A DNA stretch of 64,000 nucleotides from Azophilus sp965221755. Lineage in GTDB: Bacteria > Pseudomonadota > Gammaproteobacteria > Pseudomonadales > Azotimanducaceae. A program made the translations under genes and the position numbers. The DNA is taken from NCBI GenBank assembly GCA_965221755.1, contig OZ244921.1, positions 1,736,001 to 1,800,000 on the forward strand, read 5' to 3'. A model generated the notes under the pieces. That model ran no database searches and was not told the DNA's origin. It saw nothing but the letters and a program-made list of their open reading frames with translations. Below are positions 19,855-28,049 of the stretch, piece by piece; position 1 is the stretch's first letter, and each line of letters opens with the position of its first letter.

Positions 19855-20220
19855 ATGAACGCAATGGAAAGACAGGCGGCTTTCGGCCGCGATTGGTTTG
19901 AACTCAACACGGGAACCTTGCGCCGTCTGGCCGAACTGCAGACCGAAGGGGTGCAAAAAGTCTTCGAGACGAACCGGACTTTCGCCGAGAAGCTGCCCGA
20001 GATCAGGGACATCACCGCCTTAATGGAACTCCAGCGCGAGTACGGCGAGGCGATGTGGAACGACTTCACGGAAGGCATGAAGGCCAACGGCGAAGTGCTC
20101 AGGGAAGCTGTTGAGAGCGCAGGCGAGTTGCTGCGCGGAGCCTTTGCCGCCGAGGAAGCCAAGGCGCCCCAAACGACCAAGAAGAGCGCCAAGCCCGCAG
20201 CGGCCAAGGCCGCTGCCTGA
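19855..20220 (+). CDS. phaP: phasin family protein
   Basis: A 121-residue, largely helical, acidic protein (FETNRTFAEKLPEIRDITAL, REYGEAMWNDF) with a Lys/Ala-rich tail (KKSAKPAAAKAAA), as in granule-associated phasins that coat PHA inclusions. It has a GGAGAC ribosome-binding sequence. It is preceded by the PhaR-like inverted repeat and followed by an intrinsic terminator, so it is probably monocistronic and PhaR-controlled. Confidence 0.82.
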   Translation: MNAMERQAAFGRDWFELNTGTLRRLAELQTEGVQKVFETNRTFAEKLPEIRDITALMELQREYGEAMWNDFTEGMKANGEVLREAVESAGELLRGAFAAEEAKAPQTTKKSAKPAAAKAAA

Positions 20221-20307
20221 TTGCCAAACCCTCCTCCCCCTCTCCTCCTCAAGGGATTGGCAACCGCCTAAGGCAGCGCTGAGCGCGCCGCCCGACAGCG
20301 GCTCAAC

Positions 20308-20348
20308 AAAGCCCGCAGCTTCTCACGGAGTTGCGGGCTTTTTTTTTG
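20308..20348 (+). terminator. intrinsic terminator after the phasin gene
   Basis: A stem of AAAGCCCGCAGCT against AGTTGCGGGCTTT closes a short loop and is followed by a run of T. It is 88 bases after the phasin stop. Confidence 0.88.
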
Positions 20349-20388
20349 TCCATTGGTCTATGATGGAACCAATTGACAAGGAGTTGCC

Positions 20389-20706
20389 ATGGCCACGTAC
20401 ATCATGCTCAGCACCCTGACCGACGAAGGCCGCAAGACCTTGAAGGAGCGCCCGGAACGCCTGCAGGCAGTCAACAAGGAGGTGGAGTCGATGGGCGCTC
20501 GGGTGACCTCCCAGTATGCCGTGCTCGGCGGCTACGACTTCGTCAACGTCGTCGAGGCGCCCTCCAACGAAATCATGGCGCGCATCGCCATGGAGCTGGG
20601 GTCGCGGGGCACCCTCAAGGTGACCACCCTGCCGGGGATGCCCATCGATCAGTTCGTCGAGATGATGCAGGGTGCGCCGCCCTCGGGGGACGCCGACAGG
20701 AGTTAG
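20389..20706 (+). CDS. GYD-domain protein
   Basis: A 105-residue protein with the GYD motif in QYAVLGGYDFVNVVEAPSN, a small ferredoxin-like fold of unknown function. It starts with a good ribosome-binding sequence (AAGGAG). The next gene starts 4 bases after its stop and begins with a second, diverged domain of similar layout, so the two are translationally linked. Confidence 0.85.
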   Translation: MATYIMLSTLTDEGRKTLKERPERLQAVNKEVESMGARVTSQYAVLGGYDFVNVVEAPSNEIMARIAMELGSRGTLKVTTLPGMPIDQFVEMMQGAPPSGDADRS

Positions 20707-20710
20707 CGCC

Positions 20711-21718
20711 GTGGGCCACTACGTCCTGTTGATGAAGTACCACTCCGAGGGCTTGGAGGCGACTAAGCGGAACCCCGACTTCCTCACCGGCGTCCACAAC
20801 GGCATTGAGCGCTGGGAAGCCAAGGTGCTCAGCAGCTTCCACCTGCTCGGCGAATGGGACCAATGCACCATCATTGACGCTCCCGACAACTTCAAGGCCT
20901 ATCGGGCCACGCTTGCCCAGGAGTTGAGCACCACAGCCAACATCCAGATCATGCCGGCCATTGATCTGCCGCTCTTCCAGCGATTGATTTTCCAAAGCGC
21001 CGAGACCGCAGGGCCGGCTCGTTGGCAGACGCGTTGGTGGGCGCGGCTGGCCAGGCTGCTAATGCATGACTACGCCTACGGCCGCTGGGCGCGACGCTAC
21101 TTCACCGAGCACGTCGTGACCGGCAAGGACAAGTTCAAGCGGATCGCCGGCCCCTGCATAGTGGTGGCCAACCACGCCAGCCACTATGACCAGTACTGCC
21201 TGATGAAGGCCTTGCCTTGGCGCTTGCGCACAAACCTCTTTTTCGGCGCCGCCGCCGACCGTTGGTTCCTCAAGGGCCGCAAGGAAATCACCCTCCGGCC
21301 TTGGTACCAGTCGCTGGTCATGGGCGCCTACCCCATCCAACGCGGCGGCGGCTCGCGCACCCTGGACCATCCCAAGTGGCTGCTCGACCAAGGGGCCAAC
21401 CTGATGCTGTTCCCCGAGGGCACCCGCTCCCGAGGCCGGCATCTGTCCCGCTTCAAGCACGGCGTCTCCTTGCTGGCGCTGGAGAAAGGGGTGCCCGTGG
21501 TTCCGGTGTACATGGCGGGGCTCAAGAAAATCCGACCGCCAGGCGAGCGCAAAGCCACGCCCGGGCCGGTAGCCGCCCATGTGCTCGACCCCATCCACTT
21601 CGAGCCCGGGACATCGGTTTCCGAAGCCACCAACCGCATCTTCCACGCCATGCAAGCGGTCCACGAACGGGTGCTGGACCATGGCGATGCCGCCGCCCAT
21701 CCGGACTGGCATCCCTAG
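20711..21718 (+). CDS. GYD-like domain fused to PlsC-type acyltransferase
   Basis: 335 residues from GTG 20711 (VGHYVLLMKYHSEGLEA). Residues 1-85 repeat the pattern of the preceding GYD protein (FHLLGEWDQCTIIDAPDNF, TTANIQIMPAI). From about 120 it is a 1-acylglycerol-3-phosphate acyltransferase, with VVANHASHYDQY giving the HX4D catalytic motif, LMLFPEGTRSRG the substrate motif and GVPVVPVYMAG. Activity should be acyl transfer to a lysophospholipid or related acceptor at the membrane. The fusion is unusual; GTG is chosen because it follows the previous stop closely. It converges with the next gene and overlaps it by 4 bases. Confidence 0.83.
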   Translation: MGHYVLLMKYHSEGLEATKRNPDFLTGVHNGIERWEAKVLSSFHLLGEWDQCTIIDAPDNFKAYRATLAQELSTTANIQIMPAIDLPLFQRLIFQSAETAGPARWQTRWWARLARLLMHDYAYGRWARRYFTEHVVTGKDKFKRIAGPCIVVANHASHYDQYCLMKALPWRLRTNLFFGAAADRWFLKGRKEITLRPWYQSLVMGAYPIQRGGGSRTLDHPKWLLDQGANLMLFPEGTRSRGRHLSRFKHGVSLLALEKGVPVVPVYMAGLKKIRPPGERKATPGPVAAHVLDPIHFEPGTSVSEATNRIFHAMQAVHERVLDHGDAAAHPDWHP

Positions 21719-22638
21719 CCCTCAACGACGCCGTCCAACCAAGCGACCAGATCGTCGAGCACTTCGCGGCGATTGGTCTCATTGAACAGCTCATGCCGGC
21801 CATCCTCGTAAAGCGCTCGGGTGACGGAGAGCGCGGCCTGTTCATAGCGCCGGAACAGCCGACCCAGATTCTTCAATTCATTGTGAACCGGATCCGCCGT
21901 GCCCGAAAGGACGTAAATGGGCAGTGCGCCGGGAATGTTGGCGATATGGGCCGGCGATGCCGCCTCTCTGGTGCCGCGGAACAGGCCAAGCAGGCTGCCT
22001 GCCCGCAAAACAGCGCCGCAGAGCGGGTCGTCCACATACTTTTGCACTTGCGCCGAATCCCGTGACAGCCATTCAAAGCCGCTCGCGTTCCCTGAACTGA
22101 AAGCCTTGTTCGCCAAGCCGAACAGGAGCTTGTTCAACAAAGCGCTCTCGCCGTCGGCCCCGAGCCGCCAAGTCTCGATGCGGGCGATGAGCCGCGACGG
22201 AATCGATGCAAGCCGGCCGGCAAATCCCGGTGAACCCGACAGCACCGCCGCATCCAAGGTGGCGCCGTGGCGGCAGATGTACAGCTGGGTGAGCATTGCG
22301 CCCATGCTGTGGCCCAGCAGGATGCGCTTGCAGTCGGGATGCTCCTCGCCGATGCGCTCGTTCAAGCGGCGGGCGTCCGCGATCACCGCCTCCCAGCCGC
22401 CATCGCCAAGGTCGCCGAGCCGATTCGGATCGGTATGCCCATGGCCTCGGTGATCGTTGCCGTAAACCACGTAGCCCGCTTCATTGAGCCGCTCCGCCAC
22501 TCGCTGGTAGCGGGCGATGTGCTCGCCCATGCCATGGGCGATCTGCACCGCGGCCTTGGGCGTTTCCGCGGGCTGCCAGCGGCAAAGGTGAATTGCCTTG
22601 CCGTCGTCGCCTTGAAAGTCGATCGTCTCCCCGCTCAA
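21715..22638 (-). CDS. monoacylglycerol lipase / lysophospholipase-like alpha/beta hydrolase
   Basis: 307 residues of the serine aminopeptidase S33 / PldB-like type: VQIAHGMGEHIARYQRVAER, YGNDHRGHGHT and the nucleophile elbow ILLGHSMGAMLTQLYI are classic for monoglyceride lipases. It probably hydrolyses mono-acylglycerol or lysophospholipid. Its start overlaps the upstream HAD gene stop by 4 bases, indicating coupling, and its end overlaps the convergent acyltransferase gene. Confidence 0.85.
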   Translation of the reverse strand: MSGETIDFQGDDGKAIHLCRWQPAETPKAAVQIAHGMGEHIARYQRVAERLNEAGYVVYGNDHRGHGHTDPNRLGDLGDGGWEAVIADARRLNERIGEEHPDCKRILLGHSMGAMLTQLYICRHGATLDAAVLSGSPGFAGRLASIPSRLIARIETWRLGADGESALLNKLLFGLANKAFSSGNASGFEWLSRDSAQVQKYVDDPLCGAVLRAGSLLGLFRGTREAASPAHIANIPGALPIYVLSGTADPVHNELKNLGRLFRRYEQAALSVTRALYEDGRHELFNETNRREVLDDLVAWLDGVVEG

Positions 22639-23453
22639 GGCAGCCTCCCGCGTTCAAGCAAAATTCCGATGGCATGGGCGACGCCGCCCTGATCGTGGGG
22701 CCTGCTGACGTAAGTGGCCGCCGCCTTGACCTCCGCGCTGGCTTGGCCCATGGCCACCGCAGCGCCGGCGGCGGCAAACATCGCCAAGTCGTTTTCCGCG
22801 TCGCCAAAGGCCACCGCCGCCGACGGCGGGATGCCGAGATGAGCGCAGGCGGCCTGCAAGGCAGCGCCCTTGGTGGCGTTCTTGGCGGTGATGGTCAGGA
22901 TGATCCTTCCGTTGGGGCCGATGGAGTCGAATATGTTGACCCGATCGCTGAACCGCTCCTGAAGCTCTCCCCTTATGCGGGCGCCAACCCGGCTGCCTTG
23001 CACCGCGGCGACGCGCGGCAAGTCATTCCCATCCAGTTCAAGCCGCGATGTCCAGCGCATGGGGCGGGTCATCAAGGCTGGGTCCGGCTCGCCATCAAGC
23101 TTGATCCAAACCCGGTCGCCGACCGTCACCGTGGCGATGCACCGCTCCTCATTGCACAGGGCGTAAAGCGCCTCGGCAAAGTCGGCGGGCAGCCGCTCAT
23201 CAAAAATGTCCGAGCCCAAGCCGGGATCATGCACCTGAGCGCCCGAGCAGGCGATGACTGGATCCTCAACCCCCGCTTGGTCGGCAATGGCCAAAGCCGC
23301 CTCCTTCCAGCGGGCGGTGGCGATGATGATCCGGTAGCCGGCATCGCGGGCGGCCCGCAACGCATCGCGATTGGCTGGCGGCAGCTGCTCGCCGACCAGC
23401 AAGGTGCCGTCCAAGTCGAAGGCAAGCGCTCGATAGGGAGAATGGTTGGGCAT
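22635..23453 (-). CDS. HAD-superfamily (Cof-type) phosphatase
   Basis: 272 residues. FDLDGTLLVGEQLPPAN is HAD motif I, ATARWKEAALAIA lies near motif II, and FGDAENDLAMFAAAG is motif IV, in the arrangement of Cof-type sugar phosphatases with a cap domain. The natural substrate cannot be read from the sequence. It is first in a two-gene unit with the lipase-like hydrolase. Confidence 0.87.
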   Translation of the reverse strand: MPNHSPYRALAFDLDGTLLVGEQLPPANRDALRAARDAGYRIIIATARWKEAALAIADQAGVEDPVIACSGAQVHDPGLGSDIFDERLPADFAEALYALCNEERCIATVTVGDRVWIKLDGEPDPALMTRPMRWTSRLELDGNDLPRVAAVQGSRVGARIRGELQERFSDRVNIFDSIGPNGRIILTITAKNATKGAALQAACAHLGIPPSAAVAFGDAENDLAMFAAAGAAVAMGQASAEVKAAATYVSRPHDQGGVAHAIGILLERGRLP

Positions 23454-23540
23454 GAGCGGCGCATTTTATGCCATGGGAACCTTCAATCAACACGATATCG
23501 CGTCCGGCCGTGGCTTGTGAACTAGCGGCCAAAAGCGAGG

Positions 23541-23563
23541 GAAATTCAAACTGAGCCACTGCC
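23541..23563 (+). repeat. short dispersed segment, copy a
   Basis: GAAATTCAAACTGAGCCACT and the following GCC recur almost unchanged at 38456-38480 (inverted) and 45773-45794, in each case in a non-coding gap. These are probably remnants of one mobile element. Confidence 0.5.
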
Positions 23564-23580
23564 GGCGGCCACGGGGCCCT

Positions 23581-24444
23581 TCAGGGCGCGCTTTCCGCCA
23601 CCATCGCCGCAAACAAGGCAAAGCCCACCCATGTGTTGTTGCGGAATGCCTTGAAGCACTGGTCGCGGTCGCGCCGCCGAATCAAGGTTTGTTGGTAGGC
23701 GAACAGAACGGCGACCAACGCCAGCCCGACGCCGTAGGCGGCGCCAAATCCCAAACGCCAGCCGAGCAGGGCGAAGCCGAGCCAAGCCGCCGCCTGCAAA
23801 ACGCCCACCATCAGGCGATCCGCAGCCCCGAACAGGATGGCGGTGCTTTTGATTCCCGCCTTGAGATCATCCTCCCGATCCACCATGGCGTACTGGGTGT
23901 CGTAAGCCACGATCCAGAGGAGGCTGGCCACGAAAAACAGCCAGCCAGCGGCGGGCACCCCACCGGTGACCGCCGCAAAGGCCATGACGATGCCCCAACT
24001 GAAGGCGACTCCCAACACCACTTGCGGCAGGTGCGTCCAGCGTTTCACGAAGGGATAGAACACGCTGACGGCCAGCCCGGCCACCGCCAGCCAGCGGGTG
24101 ACGGCGTTCAACCAAGCCAGCAAAGCCAAGGCCGCCAGGCACAGGCCCGCAAACAAGCCCAAGGCGCCGCGCGCGCTGATCGCACCCGTGGCCAAGGGCC
24201 GGTTGCGGGTGCGCGCCACCAACGGGTCAAGGCGGCGGTCGGCCAAGTCGTTGATGACGCAGCCGGCGGCGCGCATGATGAAGACGCCTAGGGTGAAGAC
24301 GACGATGAGATCAACCGGCGGCACGCCTTCGGCAGCCGCCCAGAGCGCGGCCAAGGTGGGCCAGAGCAGGAGCAGGCCGCCCACCGGCCGGTCGAAGCGC
24401 ATAAGAGCCAGCCAAGGTCGCCATGCGGAAATTGCGAAATGCAA
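23581..24444 (-). CDS. ubiA: 4-hydroxybenzoate polyprenyltransferase UbiA
   Basis: About 287 residues with seven to nine membrane segments and the two Asp-rich prenyl-diphosphate motifs, NDLADRRLD and YDTQYAMVDREDD. It attaches the polyprenyl tail to 4-hydroxybenzoate in ubiquinone synthesis. I favour a TTG start at 24444, because AAGGAATG lies just upstream and the length then matches E. coli UbiA (290); an in-frame ATG start at 24504 would add 20 residues. No ubiC is adjacent. Confidence 0.9.
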   Translation of the reverse strand: MHFAISAWRPWLALMRFDRPVGGLLLLWPTLAALWAAAEGVPPVDLIVVFTLGVFIMRAAGCVINDLADRRLDPLVARTRNRPLATGAISARGALGLFAGLCLAALALLAWLNAVTRWLAVAGLAVSVFYPFVKRWTHLPQVVLGVAFSWGIVMAFAAVTGGVPAAGWLFFVASLLWIVAYDTQYAMVDREDDLKAGIKSTAILFGAADRLMVGVLQAAAWLGFALLGWRLGFGAAYGVGLALVAVLFAYQQTLIRRRDRDQCFKAFRNNTWVGFALFAAMVAESAP

Positions 24445-24660
24445 GCTACATTCCTTAAATCGTGGGTTTAGGTTGCCAAGCAAGCCAACTGGCGCGCCCG
24501 GCAACCGGGTTCCATTTGGTCTGCGGCATCGCCTTGCCGCGAGTCTATTGCGCCAATTGATTTTTGGCGAGGGCGCGGGTAGGTTAGCCCACCTTTCCCC
24601 CTGTTACGGTGCCTCCGGGTTGGCGAGGCGCCCATGCCCGTGCAAGGAGGTGGGCGGCGG

Positions 24661-24828
24661 ATGAAGAAGTGGCAGTGCATCGTTTGCGGATGGATTTACG
24701 ACGAAGCCGAGGGCTATGAGGAGGAGGGCATCGCTCCCGGCACGAAGTGGGAGGATGTCCCGGAGGATTTCGTCTGCCCCGAGTGCGGGGTCAGCAAGGT
24801 GGATTTCGAGATGATCGAAGTGGGGTAG
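24661..24828 (+). CDS. rubA: rubredoxin
   Basis: A 55-residue protein with both iron-binding pairs: CIVCGWIYDEAEG and FVCPECGVSKVDFE, separated by the usual aromatic core. It is a small one-electron carrier with a single Fe(SCys)4 centre. ATG 24661 is chosen because an AAGGAGG sequence lies upstream and MKKWQCIVCG is the family start. Confidence 0.97.
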   Translation: MKKWQCIVCGWIYDEAEGYEEEGIAPGTKWEDVPEDFVCPECGVSKVDFEMIEVG

Positions 24829-24852
24829 CCGCGCTGATGAAGCAACGTCAGC

Positions 24853-26145
24853 TTGAAGGCGCGCTCGCGTGAACCTCGCGTGAACCTCACCCTCCGCATC
24901 CTGATCGGGATGGGCGCCGGCCTGCTGATCGGCATCACGGTGCAGCAGCTGGACCTCGACCCTTCCGGCTGGGTGCGCGGCTTCCTGGTTGATGGCGCGC
25001 TCGACGCCGGCGGGCAGATCTTCATCGCCAGCCTCAAGCTCATGGTGGTGCCTTTGGTGTTCGTCTCCTTGGTCTGCGGCGCCGCCCGGCTGGGCGCCAG
25101 CGCCAGCATGGGCCGCTTGGGCGGCAAGACCTTGGGCATGTACCTGCTCACCACCGCCTTGGCCGTCACCTTGGCGCTGACCACCGCCCTGATCGTCGAG
25201 CCGGGCGCCGGCGCCGACGCGCCGCCCGCCGACATCGACTACCAGCCTAAGCCTGCGCCCAGCGTCAAGGAAACCCTGATCAACATCTTTCCCACCAACC
25301 CGGTGGCGGCGATGGCTGAAGGCCGCATGCTGCAGGTGATCGTCTTCGCGCTGCTGTTCGGCATCGCCTTGGCGAAGAGCGGGGAGTCCGGCCAACGCAT
25401 CCGCAGCGTCTTTGACGATGTCAATGAAACCCTGATGAAGCTGATCACGCTGCTGATCCAGTTGGCGCCCTACGGCGTGTTCTGCCTGATGACGACCCTG
25501 TTCGCGGCGGTCGGCTGGCGCGAGATATTCAAGCTGCTGGGCTACTTCCTCACCGTCACGGCGACCTTGGCCCTGCATGCGGCGCTGATCTACCCCGCCT
25601 TGCTGATGCTGATGGGACGGGTCAAGCCGACCACCTTCTTCGCCAAAATGCGCGAACCCATGCTGGTCGGCTTCAGCACTTCGTCAAGCGGCGCCACCCT
25701 GCCGGTGACCCTGCGCACCGTGGAGCACCGCGTCGGCGTCCGCAACGAAGTGGCGGCTTTCGCGGTGCCCTTGGGCGCCACCATCAACATGGACGGCACC
25801 GCCATCATGCAAGGGGTGGCCACCGTGTTCATCGCCCAGTTCTACGGCATTGACCTCGGCTTGGCGGACTTCCTGATGGTTATCCTGACCGCCACCCTGG
25901 CCTCGGTCGGCACCGCTGCGGTGCCGGGCGTTGGCCTGATCACCCTGACCATGGTGCTGACCCAAGTGGGACTGCCAGTGGAGGGCATCATGCTCATCAT
26001 CGGCGTGGATCGGCTGCTCGACATGATGCGCACCGCAGTCAACATCGCCGGCGACGGCATGGTGGCAACGACGGTCGCGCGCAGCGAAGGCCAACTCGAC
26101 CTGGCGGTGTTCCAAGATCGGCAAGCAGGCACCAAAGACCGGTAG
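24853..26145 (+). CDS. dicarboxylate/amino acid:cation symporter (DAACS family)
   Basis: A 430-residue membrane protein with the family hallmarks: a serine-rich hairpin (LVGFSTSSSGATLPVTLRT), the transport motif ATINMDGTAIMQG, and a C-terminal VDRLLDMMRTAVNIAGDG. It couples uptake of glutamate, aspartate or C4-dicarboxylates to Na+ or H+. The start is TTG 24855-region or the GTG at 24880 (NLTLRILIGMGAGLL); a tandem CGCGTGAACCT repeat lies between. R-element copy 2 begins 28 bases after the stop. Confidence 0.92.
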   Translation: MKARSREPRVNLTLRILIGMGAGLLIGITVQQLDLDPSGWVRGFLVDGALDAGGQIFIASLKLMVVPLVFVSLVCGAARLGASASMGRLGGKTLGMYLLTTALAVTLALTTALIVEPGAGADAPPADIDYQPKPAPSVKETLINIFPTNPVAAMAEGRMLQVIVFALLFGIALAKSGESGQRIRSVFDDVNETLMKLITLLIQLAPYGVFCLMTTLFAAVGWREIFKLLGYFLTVTATLALHAALIYPALLMLMGRVKPTTFFAKMREPMLVGFSTSSSGATLPVTLRTVEHRVGVRNEVAAFAVPLGATINMDGTAIMQGVATVFIAQFYGIDLGLADFLMVILTATLASVGTAAVPGVGLITLTMVLTQVGLPVEGIMLIIGVDRLLDMMRTAVNIAGDGMVATTVARSEGQLDLAVFQDRQAGTKDR

Positions 26146-26173
26146 TGTCGCTCCTGACCATTAGGCGGGCACA

Positions 26174-26270
26174 GTGCGCGGGCTCAGAAACATTTCGGAA
26201 CCTGACTCACGCAACAGCAGCGGAGTTTCGCGCCAGCGAAACTCCAACGCGCCCGCTTCGCGGGCGTGCG
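26174..26270 (+). repeat. R-element copy 2 (tail + two hairpins)
   Basis: A tail (GCGGGCTCAGAAACATTTCG, then GAACCTGA) is followed by hairpin GGAGTTTCGC/GCGAAACTCC and hairpin CGCCCGCTTCGCGGGCG. Its closest relative is copy 5 at 38.6 kb, in the same orientation; each lies 38-65 bases upstream of a coiled-coil gene. Confidence 0.85.
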
Positions 26271-26307
26271 TGTTGTCGAACGGCGTCGGCGCCACTATGA
26301 TTCGCTC

Positions 26308-26874
26308 ATGTCAGAGGCCATCGCGTTCGACACCCACCGCTTCGTCAAGCGCCTGACCGGCTGCGGCTTCACCGAGCGGCAGGCGGAGACGCTGGCCGAG
26401 GAGCATGTCGCTTTGCTCAACGCCAACCTCGCCACCAAGGCTGACGTCGAAGGGGCGCGGGCCGACATTGAGGCGCTGCGTCAGGAGACCAAAGCCAGCA
26501 TTGAGGCGCTACGTCAGGAGACGGAGGCGCTGCGTCAGGAGACGAAGGCCGGCATTGAGGCGCTGCGTCAGGAGACGGAGGCGCTGCGTCAGGAGACGAA
26601 GGCCGGCATTGAGGCGCTGCGTCAGGAGACGGAGGCGCTGCGTCAGGAGACGAAGGCCGGCATTGAGGCGCTGCGTCAGGAGACGAAGGCCAGCATTGAG
26701 GCGCTGCGTCAGGAGACGGAGGCGCTGCGTCAGGAGACGAAGGCCGGCATTGAGGCGCTGCGTCAGGAGACGAAGGCCGCCATAGAGGTCTCCAAGTCGG
26801 ATTTGATGAAGTGGATGATCGGTGCGTTGATCGCGCAGGGCGGACTGGTCGTCGCCCTCGTCAAGCTGCTGTGA
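26308..26874 (+). CDS. DUF1640-like coiled-coil protein with C-terminal membrane anchor
   Basis: 188 residues. The N-terminal FDTHRFVKRLTGCGFTERQA and LATKADVE resemble DUF1640/CCDC90 proteins. The centre consists of 11 EALRQET units separated by KAG/KAS, forming a continuous predicted coiled coil. The end (MKWMIGALIAQGGLVVALVKLL) is a single membrane helix. ATG 26308 is chosen as the family N-terminus. The function is unknown. The repeated DNA makes length variation likely. Confidence 0.78.
   Translation: MSEAIAFDTHRFVKRLTGCGFTERQAETLAEEHVALLNANLATKADVEGARADIEALRQETKASIEALRQETEALRQETKAGIEALRQETEALRQETKAGIEALRQETEALRQETKAGIEALRQETKASIEALRQETEALRQETKAGIEALRQETKAAIEVSKSDLMKWMIGALIAQGGLVVALVKLL
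26470..26780 (+). repeat. compound in-frame tandem repeat (21- and 33-bp units)
   Basis: GAGGCGCTGCGTCAGGAGAC recurs 11 times, in units of 21 bp or, with AAGGCCGGCATT added, 33 bp. The 54-bp pair is nearly identical in consecutive copies. All units are multiples of three, so gain or loss keeps the reading frame of the coiled-coil gene. Confidence 0.95.
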
Positions 26875-27270
26875 AGCCGGACGGACGGAGGCGAGTCATG
26901 GCCATGCCCCCTCCTGCCGCCGCAGGCCCGAGCAGGATGGCGGAAGGCGCGGGCAGGGCTTTTGCCGATGACCCGGGAATTGCCGGGAAGCGCCTGCGGG
27001 ACAACTCGGCGTCCAGCCCCCAAGAGCGGCGCGGACTGCCTTGGGCCCTACCCGGATGCTGTCGCGGTCCGTTCGGGACGGCCCCGGTCCCGTGCGGGCT
27101 TCGCGCTGGAGCCGTTGCTCCTTCCGACATCCGCGAGAACCAACCCTGCCCAGTGGCGACGGCCTTGAGGAATTGAGGCGCGCGCTGTGGACGGGAGCCG
27201 TGGCATGGGCTAAGTTGCGCTTTGCACGTCGCCGTGCGCAAATCCACCCAACGCAGGGCCTGAACCTCCG
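26875..27270. other. gap between coiled-coil gene and fur
   Basis: 396 bases in which I see no convincing gene, terminator or repeat. Open frames here lack family resemblance and a ribosome-binding sequence. The fur promoter should lie in the last 100 bases, but no clear Fur box was found. Confidence 0.5.
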
Positions 27271-27678
27271 ATGCCAAAGGGAAGCGACCTCAAAAAAGCC
27301 GGGCTCAAGGTGACCTTGCCGCGCCTGAAGGTGCTTGAGGTCCTGGAACGCGCCGAGCCGCACCACATGAGCGCTGAGGACGTTTACCGGCATCTGATCG
27401 AACAGGACGAATCCGTGGGTCTGGCAACCGTGTACCGGGTGCTCACCCAGTTCGAGTCGGCCGGCATCGTCGAGCGCCATAACTTTGACGACGGCCACGC
27501 CGTGTACGAACTGGCGAGCGAAGAGCACCATGACCACATGGTCGATGTGGATTCAGGCCAAGTCTTCGAGTTCGTGAATCAGCGAATCGAGGCCCTGCAG
27601 GAGGAAATCGCTGCCGAAAAGGGCTTCGAGCTGATCGACCACGACCTCGTCCTCTACGTGCGCCGCAAGGACGGGTAG
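27271..27678 (+). CDS. fur: ferric uptake regulator Fur (cysteine-free)
   Basis: A 135-residue Fur with the winged-helix domain (LKVTLPRLKVLEVLE, HMSAEDVYRHLIEQ, VGLATVYRVLTQFESAGIV) and the metal-binding region EEHHDHMVDVDSGQVFEF. It represses iron-uptake genes when Fe2+ is bound. The structural-zinc CxxC of E. coli Fur (ICLDCGKV) is replaced here by VDVDSGQV, and the whole protein has no Cys. The remaining His/Glu regulatory ligands look intact. ATG 27271 gives the normal length. Confidence 0.93.
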   Translation: MPKGSDLKKAGLKVTLPRLKVLEVLERAEPHHMSAEDVYRHLIEQDESVGLATVYRVLTQFESAGIVERHNFDDGHAVYELASEEHHDHMVDVDSGQVFEFVNQRIEALQEEIAAEKGFELIDHDLVLYVRRKDG

Positions 27679-28049
27679 CGTCCCAGCGGCAATGCGGGGC
27701 CAAGTTCGGCTCCAAGCGCGTTGCAAATGGAGATGGATTCCATTCAAATGAGCGGTCCCGTGCCTGAGCGGAAAACCAAGGCCAATGGTCGCCGTGGAAC
27801 GCAGGGTCGGCCAATGTCAGCACGGTAAGGAGAACGGAAAGCCGAGCGCTTCGGGTCGCTTGCTCCACGGCTTGGTCGGCGGCGCCGGCCTAAAGCGCCG
27901 CCGTAACCTGCCGCCAAATCGTCTCGTTCAGCGATGCGCCGCCGGCCAGCGCGGGCAGGAAATTCGCCCTGCCGACGCCTTGGGGACGGCGGCGGCGGCA
28001 GCGGAGCCGACTCATTCCAGTGACCCAACTAAGGTAACATGACGCCCTC
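27679..28049. other. gap between fur and the membrane-protein gene
   Basis: 371 bases with no gene I can support on either strand and no terminator-like hairpin with a T run. Confidence 0.5.

Noticed and set aside
26470..26780. Possible CRISPR array because of regular repeats
   Set aside because: There are no unique spacers; the units are contiguous, in frame and code for a coiled coil.
26405..26785. Arg-rich frame (RRCVRRRRPALRRCV-type repeats) overlapping the coiled-coil gene
   Set aside because: A frame-shifted reading of the tandem repeat; no ribosome-binding sequence, and the coiled-coil frame matches a known family.
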